A model generated the notes under the pieces. The model worked only from the letters and a program-made list of their open reading frames with translations, was not told the origin of the DNA and made no database searches. Both the position numbers and the translations under genes were made by a program. A stretch of 64,000 nucleotides of DNA from Acinetobacter brisouii. Its GTDB lineage: Bacteria; Pseudomonadota; Gammaproteobacteria; Pseudomonadales; Moraxellaceae. The DNA lies in contig NZ_BKNN01000006.1 of NCBI RefSeq assembly GCF_008993995.1, forward strand, positions 1-64,000, in the 5' to 3' direction. This document shows, piece after piece, positions 1 through 9,841 of this stretch (positions within the stretch are counted from its first letter, which is position 1; every line of letters starts with the position of its first letter).

Positions 1-92
1 TATTAGAAAGTTCAAAAATGTATGTATTACCTGAAAAAAGGCATAGGCTGTGTCCGAGAGTAGTTAAAGCAAAACCTGCAAAATATCCAAAG

Positions 93-123
93 AAAAAATG
101 CCAATCAGCTTAACTGACTGGCA
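93..123 (-). terminator. Terminator of glnA
   Basis: A 10-bp stem (TGCCAATCAG / CTGACTGGCA with one mismatch) around a CTTAA loop lies just beyond the glnA stop codon. On the minus strand it is followed by a run of six T. This is a normal rho-independent terminator. Confidence 0.85.
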
Positions 124-167
124 TTACGCACAAGGCGAGTTTTTTAAATATGGTTACAGCAAATAAA

Positions 168-1577
168 TTACAAGCTGTAATACATATCAAATTCAACAGG
201 GTGAGTTGTTGTATTTAGACGGCGAACATCTTCCATTTTAAGGTCGATATAAGCATCCAACATTTCTTTAGTGAACACGCCACCTTTCAACAAGAACTCA
301 TGATCCGCTTGAAGTGCTTCAAGCGCCATTTCTAGGCTATGAGCAACAGTTGGGATTTTAGCTTCTTCTTCAGGAGGAAGATCATACAAGTTTTTGTCAG
401 CAGCTTCACCTGGGTGGATCTTGTTTTGGATACCATCAAGACCAGCCATCAACAATGCAGCAAAACCTAAGTACGGGTTCATCATTGGATCAGGGAAACG
501 CGCTTCGATACGTTTGCCTTTAGGGCTAGAAACGTAAGGAATACGGATAGATGCTGAACGGTTACGTGCTGAGTAAGCCAACATGATTGGTGCTTCAAAG
601 TGAGGAACCAAACGTTTGTATGAGTTAGTCGATGGGTTAGTAATCGCGTTTAATGCACGAGCATGCTTGATCACACCACCGATGAAGTAAAGTGCCATTT
701 CTGACAAACCAGCATACTCATCACCAGCGAACAAGTTCTTGCCATCTTTAGAGATTGACATGTGAACGTGCATACCAGAACCATTATCACCTACCATTGG
801 TTTAGGCATAAAGGTTGCAGTTTTGGCATATTGGTGTGCAACGTTCCAAACCGCATATTTGAACTGTTGTACTTCGTCAGCTTTACGAACCATTGTATTG
901 AAGCTTACACCAATTTCTAACTGGCAAGATGCAACTTCGTGGTGATGTACTTCTACACGACCTGGCCCCATGATGTCTTCGATTTTGTTACACATCTCAG
1001 CACGCATGTCTTGATGAGAATCAACAGGCGGAACTGGGAAGTAACCACCTTTAACGCGTGGACGGTGACCAGAGTTACCAGATTCGTAATCTTTACCAGT
1101 TGACCAAGCTGCTTCTTCAGCGATCAAAGTATGACGAGCGCCAGACATGTCGATGTCCCATTTCACTTCGTCAAATACAAAGAATTCTGGTTCTGGACCA
1201 AAGAATGCTGTATCACCAATACCTGTAGATTTTAAGTATTCTTCTGCACGACGAGCAATCGAACGTGGGTCACGTTCATAACCTTGACCAGTAGATGGTT
1301 CAATAACGTCACAAGTCACAACAACAGTCGGTTCAGCGAAGAACGGGTCGATAAAACCTGTTTCTGCATCTGGACGCAAAATCATGTCAGACGCTTCAAT
1401 GCCCTTCCAACCTGCAATTGAAGAACCATCAAACATTTTACCGTCTTCAAAAGAGTCTTCATCAATTGAGTCAGCTGGGTAAGTTACGTGTTGCTCTTTA
1501 CCTTTAGTATCTGTAAAGCGAAAATCGACCCATTTAGCGCCACTTTCTTTGATAAGTTCAAGAACCTTGTTCGCCAT
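168..1577 (-). CDS. glnA: Glutamine synthetase type I
   Basis: Cytoplasmic enzyme that joins ammonium and glutamate to glutamine at the cost of ATP. At 469 residues it has the usual length of the dodecameric bacterial GSI-beta type. Recognisable blocks are [10 protein letters not shown] near residue 48, the metal and glutamate site around [16 protein letters not shown], the [10 protein letters not shown] block, and [17 protein letters not shown]. Near residue 398 the sequence [10 protein letters not shown] carries the tyrosine that GlnE adenylylates in this family, so post-translational control is expected. The gene is single. It is followed by its own terminator and preceded by a sigma-54-type promoter and NtrC-like sites, which fits nitrogen-limited expression. 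Confidence 0.98.
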   Translation of the reverse strand: MANKVLELIKESGAKWVDFRFTDTKGKEQHVTYPADSIDEDSFEDGKMFDGSSIAGWKGIEASDMILRPDAETGFIDPFFAEPTVVVTCDVIEPSTGQGYERDPRSIARRAEEYLKSTGIGDTAFFGPEPEFFVFDEVKWDIDMSGARHTLIAEEAAWSTGKDYESGNSGHRPRVKGGYFPVPPVDSHQDMRAEMCNKIEDIMGPGRVEVHHHEVASCQLEIGVSFNTMVRKADEVQQFKYAVWNVAHQYAKTATFMPKPMVGDNGSGMHVHMSISKDGKNLFAGDEYAGLSEMALYFIGGVIKHARALNAITNPSTNSYKRLVPHFEAPIMLAYSARNRSASIRIPYVSSPKGKRIEARFPDPMMNPYLGFAALLMAGLDGIQNKIHPGEAADKNLYDLPPEEEAKIPTVAHSLEMALEALQADHEFLLKGGVFTKEMLDAYIDLKMEDVRRLNTTTHPVEFDMYYSL

Positions 1578-1646
1578 GCTCTTTATGCTCCAATCAAGTA
1601 TTTTTATTGCACGTATGAGGTGCGTGTTAGAAGTTGGACGTAATTA

Positions 1647-1662
1647 AGCAACTCCCGTGCCA
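1647..1662 (-). promoter_or_regulatory. Sigma-54 promoter of glnA
   Basis: Read on the minus strand the site is TGGCACGGGAGTTGCT, which matches the sigma-54 -24/-12 consensus TGGCAC-N5-TTGCW exactly. Initiation about 12 bases downstream would give a leader of roughly 60 nt before the glnA ATG. The element is seen directly; use of the promoter is inferred. Confidence 0.88.
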
Positions 1663-1757
1663 ACTTTATAATGCTTAGCTAAGCTATTGATAAGTATATA
1701 TTCTAAATAGTGGTTAGCCAATTCACCTTTCATCATTATACTGTTCATAAAATGAAA

Positions 1758-1774
1758 TGCACCATATTCAAACA
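1758..1774. promoter_or_regulatory. NtrC-like half site upstream of glnA
   Basis: One arm is a perfect TGCACCA; the other arm is degenerate. It lies about 120 bp upstream of the inferred glnA start point, within the usual enhancer distance for NtrC. Confidence 0.4.
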
Positions 1775-1808
1775 TTTTAGGTAGTATTCTATTAAAAACC
1801 ACACAAAA

Positions 1809-1825
1809 TGAACCAAAAAAGTGCA
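1809..1825. promoter_or_regulatory. NtrC-like enhancer site upstream of glnA
   Basis: TGAACCA-AAA-AAGTGCA is a 17-bp match to the NtrC consensus TGCACCA-N3-TGGTGCA, with three mismatches in the 14 specified bases. A further GTGCA-type half site lies near 1845-1854. Together with the sigma-54 promoter these look like an enhancer cluster for phosphorylated NtrC. Confidence 0.6.
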
Positions 1826-1922
1826 TTTATATATTTATGATTTAATGCAGTGCATTCTCAAGCCGATTGCTGAAAATTAATTGCTATTTTTTTATACAGT
1901 ACTACAGTTTTTTGAAGATTTT

Positions 1923-2176
1923 ATGTCAAATGTTACACCCCAACTCGTCAAAGCCGCTCATCTTTTACAAACTGGCAGATCAAAAACTGATATTAAATGA
2001 GCAATTTAAAGGTTCCACAACAACATCAAGTCACTCATGAAAGCAATTTGTATCGCCTTAGTGCATTGAGCATTTTCTCCCGAAATATAAAAATTGCGAG
2101 CAACGCTCGTAGCACTGTAAGACTGCATATCTACACAGTCAGGATTTCTATTATCTTTGACTTTGTACTTGATTGA
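1923..2176 (+). pseudogene. Possible remnant of a TPR-type gene
   Basis: A short reading frame at 1923-2000 encodes 25 residues beginning MSNVTPQLVKAAHLLQTG. I recall this opening from TPR/sulfotransferase-like proteins. It ends at TGA in an ATGA overlap with a second 59-codon frame at 1997-2176 that has no recognisable domain. No ribosome site or terminator supports either. The best reading is a decayed gene start left in the glnA-trpG gap. Two chance frames are the alternative, and I cannot exclude them. Confidence 0.25.
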
Positions 2177-2353
2177 GAATGCAACAATTCAGCGTGAAAT
2201 AGTTCAGCAAAAATCGGTTATTTTTTGCTATGATGATTTTCGCTATAGAAAACCGCCTTTATTTTTTAGACAAATATGGGTTTTTCATGTTCTATATCAG
2301 TAATTTTGGACTAAGCACATTTTACGTGCATGCATCTCAATAGGTTAAATATC

Positions 2354-2938
2354 ATGCTTCTAATGATAGACAATTACGACTCCTTTACTTACAACATCGT
2401 CCAGTACTTTGGCGAATTAAATCAAGAAGTAAAAGTAGTTCGCAATGATCAAGTCTCATTAGAGGATATTGAACGATGGCAACCGAAGTATCTGGTGATT
2501 GGCCCTGGCCCTTGCTCTCCATCTGAAGCTGGCATTTCCATTCCTGCCATTCAGCACTTTGCAGGCAAAATTCCGTTGCTTGGCGTGTGCTTGGGGCATC
2601 AAAGTATTGGACAAGCCTTTGGTGGAAAAATTGTGCGTGCCAAACATGTCATGCATGGTCGTTTATCCGAAATGTACCATAGTGATAAAGGGATCTTCAG
2701 CGACTTGCCATCACCATTTACAGCGACACGCTATCACTCACTTGTGATTGACCAAGCGACCTTACCTGAGTGCCTCGAAGTGACCTGTTGGACCAATGAA
2801 CCTGATGGTTCTATGGAAGAAATTATGGGTGTGAAACATAAGACATTGCCTGTTGAAGGTGTGCAATTTCACCCAGAATCGATCCTAAGCCAACACGGAC
2901 ATCAAATTTTCCAAAATTTCCTCGATATTTATAAATAG
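2354..2938 (+). CDS. trpG: Anthranilate/aminodeoxychorismate synthase glutamine amidotransferase subunit
   Basis: Class-I glutamine amidotransferase subunit that supplies ammonia to anthranilate synthase (TrpE), and in many gammaproteobacteria also to PabB. The start [14 protein letters not shown] is chosen because an AGG lies about 10 bp upstream of 2354. An in-frame ATG at 2330 would add eight residues unlike the family. The product is 194 residues. The nucleophile cysteine sits in [11 protein letters not shown] (Cys79), and the His-Glu pair is in HPESI near the C-terminus. It is followed by trpD after 8 bp, forming trpGDC. The catalytic trpE is not adjacent, as is usual in Acinetobacter and Pseudomonas. 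Confidence 0.95.
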   Translation: MLLMIDNYDSFTYNIVQYFGELNQEVKVVRNDQVSLEDIERWQPKYLVIGPGPCSPSEAGISIPAIQHFAGKIPLLGVCLGHQSIGQAFGGKIVRAKHVMHGRLSEMYHSDKGIFSDLPSPFTATRYHSLVIDQATLPECLEVTCWTNEPDGSMEEIMGVKHKTLPVEGVQFHPESILSQHGHQIFQNFLDIYK

Positions 2939-2946
2939 CGGTTGCC

Positions 2947-3996
2947 ATGAATATTCAACAAGCTCTAAGCCATATTACAAAAAACATTCACCTCACCCGA
3001 AGTCAGATGCAAGATGTGATGCGTAGCATTATGCAAGGTGAAGCCACTGACGCACAAATTGGTGCTTTACTGATGGGGCTGCGTCTCAAAGGTGAAAGCA
3101 TTGATGAAATTACTGCTGCTGCCGAAGTCATGCGTGAGTTAGCCATCAAAATTGATGCCCGTGATATTCCTCATTTGGTTGATATCGTGGGCACAGGCGG
3201 TGATGGTCAGAACTTATTTAATGTCTCAACTGCCTCTAGCTTTGTGATCGCGGCTGCAGGTGCCAGCATTGCCAAGCACGGTAACCGTGGTGTTTCGAGT
3301 AAATCGGGTTCATCTGACCTGCTCGAACAGGCAGGAATTCGGTTGGATCTGAACATTGCCCAAACCGAACGTTGTATCCGTGAAATGGGTATTGGATTCT
3401 TGTTTGCGCCAAATCATCATCAAGCCATGAAACATGCAATTGGCCCACGTAAAGAATTGGGTATTCGTACCATCTTTAATTTACTTGGCCCACTCACCAA
3501 TCCTGCGGGCGTAAAACGTCTTGTGATTGGCGTGTTCTCTGACGAGCTTTGTTACCCAATGGCAGAAGTCATGAAGCAGCTCGGTGCAGAGCATGTCATG
3601 GTGGTGCATTCTAAAGATGGTTTGGATGAAATCAGCCTCGCTGCACCCACAACGGTTGCCGAACTCAAAGACGGTGAAATTCGAACTTGGACGATTTCCC
3701 CTGAAGAGGTCGACATTACCCCGCAAAGTTTGCATGGTCTGATTATTGATAGCCCAGATGCTAGCCTGAAACTGATTAAAGATGCCCTCGGACGCAACAA
3801 ATCAGAGATTGGGCAAAAAGCAGCAGACATGATTGCACTCAATGCAGGTGCAGGGATTTATGTTGCAGGCTTGACGAAAGACTACAAACAAGGTGTGGCC
3901 TTTGCCCAAGATATTATTGATGGTGGTCAGGCACTTGAAAAAATGAGTGTTTTTGCCGAATTTACAAAAACCCTAAAACAGATTGAAAGCGCATAA
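2947..3996 (+). CDS. trpD: Anthranilate phosphoribosyltransferase
   Basis: Second step of tryptophan synthesis: transfers phosphoribose from PRPP to anthranilate. At 349 residues it has normal length. The PRPP loop [18 protein letters not shown] lies near residue 81, followed by [18 protein letters not shown], both family hallmarks. There is an N-terminal helical domain and a nucleoside phosphorylase class-II-type fold. It is the middle gene of trpGDC, 8 bp after trpG and 9 bp before the trpC ATG, so co-transcription is very likely. Confidence 0.97.
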   Translation: MNIQQALSHITKNIHLTRSQMQDVMRSIMQGEATDAQIGALLMGLRLKGESIDEITAAAEVMRELAIKIDARDIPHLVDIVGTGGDGQNLFNVSTASSFVIAAAGASIAKHGNRGVSSKSGSSDLLEQAGIRLDLNIAQTERCIREMGIGFLFAPNHHQAMKHAIGPRKELGIRTIFNLLGPLTNPAGVKRLVIGVFSDELCYPMAEVMKQLGAEHVMVVHSKDGLDEISLAAPTTVAELKDGEIRTWTISPEEVDITPQSLHGLIIDSPDASLKLIKDALGRNKSEIGQKAADMIALNAGAGIYVAGLTKDYKQGVAFAQDIIDGGQALEKMSVFAEFTKTLKQIESA

Positions 3997-4005
3997 GGAA
4001 CGGTG

Positions 4006-4812
4006 ATGGTAGATATCGCAAACACAATTTTAGGTAAAATTGTTGACCGTAAAGTTGAGGAGCTTGCCGCACGCCGTAAAACTTACAGCCTGCAAGACCT
4101 TGAAAAACTGGCTGCGCAAGCCACACCTGTACGTGGTTTTGCACAAGCATTGCGTGCTAAACGCCCAGGCGTGATTGCTGAAATTAAAAAAGCCTCGCCA
4201 TCTAAAGGTGTGATTCGTGCCAACTTCAATCCTGCTGAAATTGCACAGCAATATGAGCGTGCGGGTGCAGCTTGTTTGTCTGTCCTGACCGATGTCGACT
4301 TTTTCCAAGGTGCAGATGAAAATATTCAGATTGCACGCACACATTGTGCATTGCCTGCTCTACGTAAGGATTTCTTGATTGATCCTTACAACGTGGTTGA
4401 AGCACGTGCTTTGCATGCAGACTGTATTTTGCTGATTGTGGCGTGCTTGTCCGATCAACAACTTCAGGAAATGTCACAAACTGCATTCGAGCACAACCTC
4501 GATGTTTTGGTTGAAGTGCATGATGAAGCTGAACTTGAACGTGCATTACAACTCGATGAACGCTGCTTACTTGGCGTCAATAACCGCAATCTAAAAACTT
4601 TTGAAGTCGATTTAAACACTTCATTACGTTTGAAAAAATTACTTGATCCACAGCGATTACTCGTGACAGAAAGCGGCATTGCAACAACCGAAGATGTCAA
4701 AATCATGCAAGATCATGACATTCACAGCTTCCTTGTTGGCGAAAGCTTTATGAAACAACCTGATCCTGCACAGGCATTCCAAGCCCTATTTGGAAGACCT
4801 GAACAGTTATAA
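4006..4812 (+). CDS. trpC: Indole-3-glycerol phosphate synthase
   Basis: Closes the indole ring of indole-3-glycerol phosphate in tryptophan synthesis. It is monofunctional, about 268 residues, without the TrpF fusion found in enterics. Family motifs in order are [38 protein letters not shown] and VTESGI. The ATG at 4006 follows AAGGAA by five bases. A GTG directly before it (4003) is in frame and cannot be excluded as the start. It is the last gene of trpGDC and is followed by a strong terminator. Confidence 0.97.
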   Translation: MVDIANTILGKIVDRKVEELAARRKTYSLQDLEKLAAQATPVRGFAQALRAKRPGVIAEIKKASPSKGVIRANFNPAEIAQQYERAGAACLSVLTDVDFFQGADENIQIARTHCALPALRKDFLIDPYNVVEARALHADCILLIVACLSDQQLQEMSQTAFEHNLDVLVEVHDEAELERALQLDERCLLGVNNRNLKTFEVDLNTSLRLKKLLDPQRLLVTESGIATTEDVKIMQDHDIHSFLVGESFMKQPDPAQAFQALFGRPEQL

Positions 4813-4826
4813 AAGCATCTTGATGC

Positions 4827-4862
4827 AAGCCGAATTTAGATGCATCTAGATTCGGCTTTTGT
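4827..4862 (+). terminator. Terminator of trpGDC
   Basis: A 9-bp perfect stem (AAGCCGAAT / ATTCGGCTT) with a 14-nt loop is followed by TTTT shortly after the trpC stop. Confidence 0.8.
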
Positions 4863-5023
4863 ATTATTTTGATTGCTTAGCAGAATTAAAATAATTCAAA
4901 ACCATCCCTTGCCGACTTAACAAAATTTATATTACAAATAAGCATTCAGCTTTTGATCTCTCACCCTGTGCAATTTCGTACTATACTGACTAAGTCAAAT
5001 TTCACTTTTTTATGTTTATTATC

Positions 5024-5710
5024 ATGAGTAATAAAGATTCTGCTCTGTCTAAAGAGCAACAATCACTGCTCAAGCAGTTTAAAAAACAAATCACTCATCC
5101 TCAGACGACTCAACTGTTACAACAACAGGCTGTAGAAAAAGCGAAAGCTGAAGAACCTGAGAATGACTGGGATTTATTTAAAAAAGCTACCCAAGGTGTG
5201 CAAAAGTTAGATCACGCCAATATTGCCAATCTCAATCAAACCAAACGTAAAAAACTCGATGCTCAGACGCTTGCAAAACGTGTTGCGGCGGAAGGTTCAG
5301 CAGAAACTGAAGGAGCTGAACTCTCTGATACGCAAGCTGTACTGAACCCCGTCGGCAGCCAGCAAACTTTGAGTTATCGCATTGCAACCTTACAACATCG
5401 GGTGTTTGAAGATTTAAAAGCAGGCAATTTACGCTGGTTCGAGGCGGTAGACCTGCATGGCTGTACTGTTGAACAAGCACGTGCTGCTGTTTTACAAGTC
5501 ATTCAAATAGCAAAAGATGAAAATCAAAATGTGATTAAAATTGTACATGGCAAAGGCCCTGAAGCCATTTTAAAAACTTATGTGAATGGCTGGTTACGTC
5601 AACATCGTGATGTACTGGCATTTGTCAGTGCGCCTGAAAACCAAGGTGGGACAGGTGCAGTTTTGGTGCTTCTGAAACGTACAGAGAAAAATCCAAAGTA
5701 TAAACAGTAA
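5024..5710 (+). CDS. Smr/MutS-domain protein
   Basis: A 228-residue protein of the SmrA/SmrB group. The N-terminal half (about 1-110) is charged and low in complexity. The C-terminal Smr domain (from about residue 135) shows the signature VDLHGCTVEQA, then VHGKGPEA, then GGTGAVLVLLKR. Smr domains are small endonucleases: SmrB cuts mRNA at collided ribosomes, and other members act on DNA. Which applies here cannot be read from the sequence. The start at 5024 (MSNKDS) is preferred over 5012, although no good ribosome site is visible for either. It is a single gene upstream of folE. Confidence 0.85.
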   Translation: MSNKDSALSKEQQSLLKQFKKQITHPQTTQLLQQQAVEKAKAEEPENDWDLFKKATQGVQKLDHANIANLNQTKRKKLDAQTLAKRVAAEGSAETEGAELSDTQAVLNPVGSQQTLSYRIATLQHRVFEDLKAGNLRWFEAVDLHGCTVEQARAAVLQVIQIAKDENQNVIKIVHGKGPEAILKTYVNGWLRQHRDVLAFVSAPENQGGTGAVLVLLKRTEKNPKYKQ

Positions 5711-5795
5711 GCTGTTTTAATAATTATTGTCGGTCTTTGGCAAGTTTTCTGTTAAAATGCCGACCTTGCTCAACCAGTGTAAGTGAACACCTGTT

Positions 5796-6350
5796 ATGTC
5801 TATGCAGCAATCCTACGAAAAAATTCTCACTGCGGTCGGTGAAGACCTTCAACGTCCGGGTCTTAAAGACACGCCTGTTCGTGCGGCGCGCGCTTTTTCG
5901 TATTTGACTTCAGGTTATAACCAAACGCTTGAAGAAGTTACAAACAACGCGGTTTTCCCATCTGAAAATCGCGAAATGGTTTTGGTGAAAAACATCGAAT
6001 TTTATTCGCTATGTGAACACCATTTATTACCATTTTATGGTCGTGTGCATATTGCCTATTTGCCTGAAGGACAAGTCTTGGGACTTTCTAAATTTGCCCG
6101 CATTACTGAAATGTTTGCGCGTCGTTTGCAAATTCAGGAAAATTTAACGCAGCAAATCGCGGAAGCCGTTGCAAGCGTAACGCATGCACGCGGTGTTGCC
6201 GTGGTGATTGATTCGGCACATATGTGTATGATGATGCGTGGCGTTGGCAAACAAAACTCAACAACGCGTACGGTCTCTTTTGTTGGTGAATTCAAAACTG
6301 ATGAAGAAGTACGCCGCGAGTTTTTACGCGTTGTGCCTGAGAGCTATTAA
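5796..6350 (+). CDS. folE: GTP cyclohydrolase I
   Basis: Converts GTP to 7,8-dihydroneopterin triphosphate, the first step of folate synthesis. At 184 residues it has normal length for the compact bacterial type I form. The zinc ligands are visible in [10 protein letters not shown] (Cys, His) and in [11 protein letters not shown]. The C-terminal block [15 protein letters not shown] is also typical. The start is the first of two close ATGs (5796 and 5802). It lies alone between the Smr gene and a convergent terminator. Confidence 0.96.
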   Translation: MSMQQSYEKILTAVGEDLQRPGLKDTPVRAARAFSYLTSGYNQTLEEVTNNAVFPSENREMVLVKNIEFYSLCEHHLLPFYGRVHIAYLPEGQVLGLSKFARITEMFARRLQIQENLTQQIAEAVASVTHARGVAVVIDSAHMCMMMRGVGKQNSTTRTVSFVGEFKTDEEVRREFLRVVPESY

Positions 6351-6362
6351 GCTTAAACGACC

Positions 6363-6388
6363 AAAGGCAAGTTTTTACTTGCCTTTTT
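6363..6388. terminator. Bidirectional terminator, folE / DUF817 gene
   Basis: A perfect 9-bp stem AAAGGCAAG / CTTGCCTTT with a short T-rich loop is followed by a T run on the plus strand, with A on the other side. It overlaps the 3' end of the convergent minus-strand gene. Confidence 0.8.
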
Positions 6389-7211
6389 TATGTCTGCGAT
6401 GTTGAACATATGCTTCGTGTAACTGCCAGTTGCCCTGTGCGTCACGTTGCCCCAAAATTTTCAGCACCAGCACCAAACTGAGCAGTAACAATAAATACCA
6501 CGAGCCAATTTTTCCCCACCAGACAATGTGCCAACCATCCATCTGACTTGGATAAACCCAAATGTCATAAAAAGTACTAATATTTTCCGCAATCCAAATC
6601 AGAAAAGCTAAAAATAGTAAGACTGGCAGCATGGGCAAATGCCATGAGTGACTTAAAATCTGAAAATTCACCTTGGTCTTCCAGAAAATCAACACACTCC
6701 ACACAAATAAAATACTGCGAATATCTGGAATAAAAAACTTACTGATAAAGTTGATATAAGAACACAATGCCAAAGCCAGCATATTGACCAAGCTGGGAAG
6801 TTTTTCAAATGAGAGATGAAATAAACGAATTGAACGCGCAAAAAAACTGCCAATTGCCGAATACATAAAGCCTGCAAATAAAGGCACAGTCAAAATTTTG
6901 AGAATCGCAGGTTCAGGATACTGCCATGAACCAATATTCGGTGCAGTCAGTACCAGTTCCATAATCATCGCCATCACATGAAATAGCGCAATGACTTTCG
7001 CTTCCTGCCATGACTCCAGACGAAAATACAGCATCAAACCTTGGATCAGAATCGCACAGAAAAACAAATAATCGTAACGATACAAGCCCCAATAAGACTG
7101 ATGCCCCATTTTAAAACTCAAGGCAAAAACAATCAGCAATAAAATACCAAAAAGTGCAGCGGACATGGCACGCTGCACTACAGTAAAAATAAATCGAACG
7201 GCAAAGTTCAC
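6375..7211 (-). CDS. DUF817 family integral membrane protein
   Basis: A 278-residue polytopic inner-membrane protein with about eight hydrophobic segments separated by short loops. The middle (TAPNIGSWQYPEP) and the C-terminal part (WGKIGSWYLLLL, then a basic tail rich in His, Arg and Lys) resemble DUF817/YoaT-type proteins. No catalytic motif is evident and the function is unknown. It lies 6 bp downstream of hemE on the same strand, so it may be co-transcribed with it. Nothing links it to haem synthesis otherwise. Confidence 0.75.
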   Translation of the reverse strand: MNFAVRFIFTVVQRAMSAALFGILLLIVFALSFKMGHQSYWGLYRYDYLFFCAILIQGLMLYFRLESWQEAKVIALFHVMAMIMELVLTAPNIGSWQYPEPAILKILTVPLFAGFMYSAIGSFFARSIRLFHLSFEKLPSLVNMLALALCSYINFISKFFIPDIRSILFVWSVLIFWKTKVNFQILSHSWHLPMLPVLLFLAFLIWIAENISTFYDIWVYPSQMDGWHIVWWGKIGSWYLLLLLSLVLVLKILGQRDAQGNWQLHEAYVQHRRHKKGK

Positions 7212-7217
7212 GCAAAT

Positions 7218-8291
7218 TTAGCCTAGATACTTGGCACTATATTCATGAACAGTATCGACAAAAACTTTGGCATGATCTGGATCAACCCATTGAGTGATAC
7301 CGTGTCCAAGGTTTGCGATATATCCTGTTTTTTCACCATTTGCATAAGCATCATCAAGCATGGCATGAACAGCTTTTTGAATCGTGTCTGCTGAGCCATA
7401 TAAAGTTGCAGGATCTAGATTACCTTGTAATGCAACTTTACCCTGCACCATTTCACGTGCAGTCTGTAATGATGTTGTCCAGTCTAGTCCTAACGCATCC
7501 GCACCTGTACTCAGCATTGGTACTAACCACTGCCCACCACCCTTGGTAAATAGAATGACAGGAATACGCTGACCGTCTTTTTCGCGCTGTAAACCTGCAA
7601 TAATTTTTTGCATATACTGCAAAGAAAATTCCTGATATTCACGATGTGCTAACGAGCCACCCCAACTATCAAAAATCTGAATCGCCTGTGCACCTGCATC
7701 AATTTGCGCATTAAGATAATCAATCACAGAGTCAGCCAAATGATCAAGCAATGCATGGAGTAACTCAGGCTGTGCGTACATCATCTGTTTGGTAAAACGA
7801 AAGTCTTTGCTTGAACCACCTTCAACCATATAAGTTGCCAGTGTCCAAGGGCTGCCTGAAAAACCGATCAGTGGAACTTGCCCCGCCAATGCCGAACGAA
7901 TGGTTGAAACGGCATTCATCACATAGGCCAAATCAGTTTTGGCATTCAATTTAGGTAACTGAGCAATATCTTGTTCTGTTCGAACTGTTCTATGAAATTT
8001 TGGCCCTTCGCCTGCTTCAAAATACAGACCTAAACCCAAAGCATCTGGCACAGTTAAAATATCTGAAAATAAAATTGCAGCGTCCAAATCATAACGACGC
8101 AAAGGTTGCAGTGTCACTTCACATGCAAAATCAGTATTTTTACATAAAGAAAGGAAATCACCCGCTTGGGCACGTGTTGCACGATATTCTGGTAAATATC
8201 GACCTGCTTGACGCATCATCCAGACAGGGGTGGTATCGACAGGTTCACGCAATAAAGCACGTAGGAAACGATCATTTTTTAAAGTCGTCAT
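7218..8291 (-). CDS. hemE: Uroporphyrinogen decarboxylase
   Basis: Removes four carboxyl groups from uroporphyrinogen III to give coproporphyrinogen III in haem synthesis. The product is 357 residues from the start [13 protein letters not shown]. The longer frame to 8327 adds twelve residues that do not look like the family. Signature blocks are [16 protein letters not shown] near the N-terminus and [17 protein letters not shown] in the middle. [15 protein letters not shown] contains the conserved aspartate. A DUF817 gene follows 6 bp downstream. Confidence 0.96.
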   Translation of the reverse strand: MTTLKNDRFLRALLREPVDTTPVWMMRQAGRYLPEYRATRAQAGDFLSLCKNTDFACEVTLQPLRRYDLDAAILFSDILTVPDALGLGLYFEAGEGPKFHRTVRTEQDIAQLPKLNAKTDLAYVMNAVSTIRSALAGQVPLIGFSGSPWTLATYMVEGGSSKDFRFTKQMMYAQPELLHALLDHLADSVIDYLNAQIDAGAQAIQIFDSWGGSLAHREYQEFSLQYMQKIIAGLQREKDGQRIPVILFTKGGGQWLVPMLSTGADALGLDWTTSLQTAREMVQGKVALQGNLDPATLYGSADTIQKAVHAMLDDAYANGEKTGYIANLGHGITQWVDPDHAKVFVDTVHEYSAKYLG

Positions 8292-8477
8292 GTCCTTTCC
8301 ATGAGTTAGAAAAAATTTACCTATCATAACAAAAAGCCCGTATTTTGAATAATCAAGCTGTTGGTTATTTTTATGGGTGCAATATCAATACGAAATAGTT
8401 AATGCATGGGTTTACAAATTCTGTAATACTGACTGCGTTTTTTCATCACAGATACATAATTCTTAAGGTTGAATTAG

Positions 8478-9743
8478 ATGTTCGTTCGCTCATTGCTCGC
8501 TATGAGTTTAAGCTATCTCATGCTAAATACTGCTTTTGCAGCTTCTAATGCAGAGCAACCATTAACTCCTAAAAAAGTCGCTTCAGCGGCGACCATTCAA
8601 GATCCGATCAATCCACTTGCGCTAGATACTAAAGCCGCATCAGAAGTCATGGGTGATGAGCATACAGCATCGAATGTTGTCAGTACAGCAGCATCCGATG
8701 TCAGCTCAACTACGGCTGCATCTGAAGTACAAATCTCTCAGCAAGAACAAAAAAATCTTAACCAAGTCACTAAGACCGTTAAAACCATTGATCAGGGTTC
8801 TGAGAAAACGGCAGCACCAACAAAAAATAATGCTGCACGTAATGCATGGACGTTAGATAATTTAAATAATATTCAGTGGTATGCAGATATTGCTAAGGGT
8901 CAATTCCCTGTCTATGCACGTGCACAGGTGATGCTCAATAACAACCATGCTTCGCCAGGCGCAATTGATGGCAGCAGCGGTAAAAATACATTAAAAGCAT
9001 TGGCTTCATTCCAACAAATGCAAGGTCTACCCACAACAGGTGAGCTAGATCAAGCCACTTGGAATGCACTTGTTGCGACTCAAAATAAGCCTGCTTTTAT
9101 TGAATACACGTTGACCGAAGCTGATCTAAAAGGACCTTATGCGAAAAGCATCCCTTCTGATTATGCGCTACAAGCAAAAATGCCAGGTTTGTATTATACC
9201 CGCGTAACAGAAATGCTTGGTGAAAAATTCCATATGGATGAAGCATTCCTCAAACAGCTCAATCCTAAGGCAACGTTCAACAAAGTTGGGGAAAAAATTA
9301 TTGTGACCAACATTCGCAATAATCTCCCTGAAGATATTCACTTGATCGTGGCACATAAGGGCGCAAAACAACTGTACCTATTTAATGACCGCAATCAAAT
9401 GATTGGCTCATTCCCTGCAACAATTGGCAGTACAGACACACCATCGCCAACAGGAACTTATAAAGTTGTGGGCGCAACCAAGAACCCTTACTACAGCTAC
9501 TCGCCGAGTAACTTTGTTCAGGGTAAAAACTTAAAACCTTTAATGCTACCACCAGGCCCTAATGGTCCTGTAGGGAATGTATGGATTGGTTTAAGCAAGC
9601 GTTCATTTGGTATTCATGGTACGCCAAACCCATCTTTAATCTCTAAAACAGCATCTCATGGTTGTATTCGTCTAACCAACTGGGATGCCAATGATTTAGC
9701 AAGTAAAGTAAAAGCTGGTGTTACCGTTAAATTTCTTGAATAA
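8478..9743 (+). CDS. L,D-transpeptidase with peptidoglycan-binding domain
   Basis: A periplasmic cell-wall enzyme of 421 residues. It has a signal peptide (about 1-22, cleavage after TAFA) and a Ser/Ala/Thr-rich linker to about residue 115. A PG_binding_1-type helical domain follows at about 140-200 (DGSSGKNTLKALASFQQMQGLPTTG). The C-terminal YkuD domain contains the catalytic motif SHGCIRL with Cys396. In this family the enzyme forms 3-3 crosslinks or attaches or exchanges D-amino acids on peptidoglycan. It could correspond to one of the Acinetobacter enzymes called LdtJ or LdtK, but I cannot tell which from sequence alone, so no symbol is given. Confidence 0.92.
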   Translation: MFVRSLLAMSLSYLMLNTAFAASNAEQPLTPKKVASAATIQDPINPLALDTKAASEVMGDEHTASNVVSTAASDVSSTTAASEVQISQQEQKNLNQVTKTVKTIDQGSEKTAAPTKNNAARNAWTLDNLNNIQWYADIAKGQFPVYARAQVMLNNNHASPGAIDGSSGKNTLKALASFQQMQGLPTTGELDQATWNALVATQNKPAFIEYTLTEADLKGPYAKSIPSDYALQAKMPGLYYTRVTEMLGEKFHMDEAFLKQLNPKATFNKVGEKIIVTNIRNNLPEDIHLIVAHKGAKQLYLFNDRNQMIGSFPATIGSTDTPSPTGTYKVVGATKNPYYSYSPSNFVQGKNLKPLMLPPGPNGPVGNVWIGLSKRSFGIHGTPNPSLISKTASHGCIRLTNWDANDLASKVKAGVTVKFLE

Positions 9744-9760
9744 TTAAACTTCAGTATTCC

Positions 9761-9791
9761 AATAAGCTCAGAATTTCTGGGCTTATTTTTT
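9761..9791 (+). terminator. Terminator of the L,D-transpeptidase gene
   Basis: AATAAGCTCAGAA pairs with TTCTGGGCTTATT (one mismatch) and a T run follows, 17 bp after the stop codon. Confidence 0.8.
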
Positions 9792-9841
9792 ATGCTTTTC
9801 GCTTTAAAGTGTAAAAGCTTAACGATATAAAAAGAATAGTC

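Larger units (their letters stand above)
1578..2353. other. glnA-trpG intergenic region (divergent control region)
   Basis: This 776-bp gap holds the glnA sigma-54 promoter, NtrC-like sites and the possible gene remnant. Near 2227-2270 there are AT-rich stretches (TATGAT, TATAGA) that could serve as -10 elements for trpG, but no convincing -35 accompanies them. A short frame upstream of trpG (from about 2288) has no tandem Trp codons, so I see no classical trp attenuator. A 60-codon minus-strand frame at 1644-1826 overlaps the promoter and is treated as chance. Confidence 0.6.

Noticed and set aside
1644-1826. 60-codon minus-strand frame upstream of glnA
   Set aside because: It covers the sigma-54 promoter and one NtrC-like site, has no family resemblance and no ribosome site.
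2288-2344. Possible trp leader peptide before trpG
   Set aside because: An 18-residue frame exists but has no Trp codons, and no alternative hairpins with a T tract are seen.
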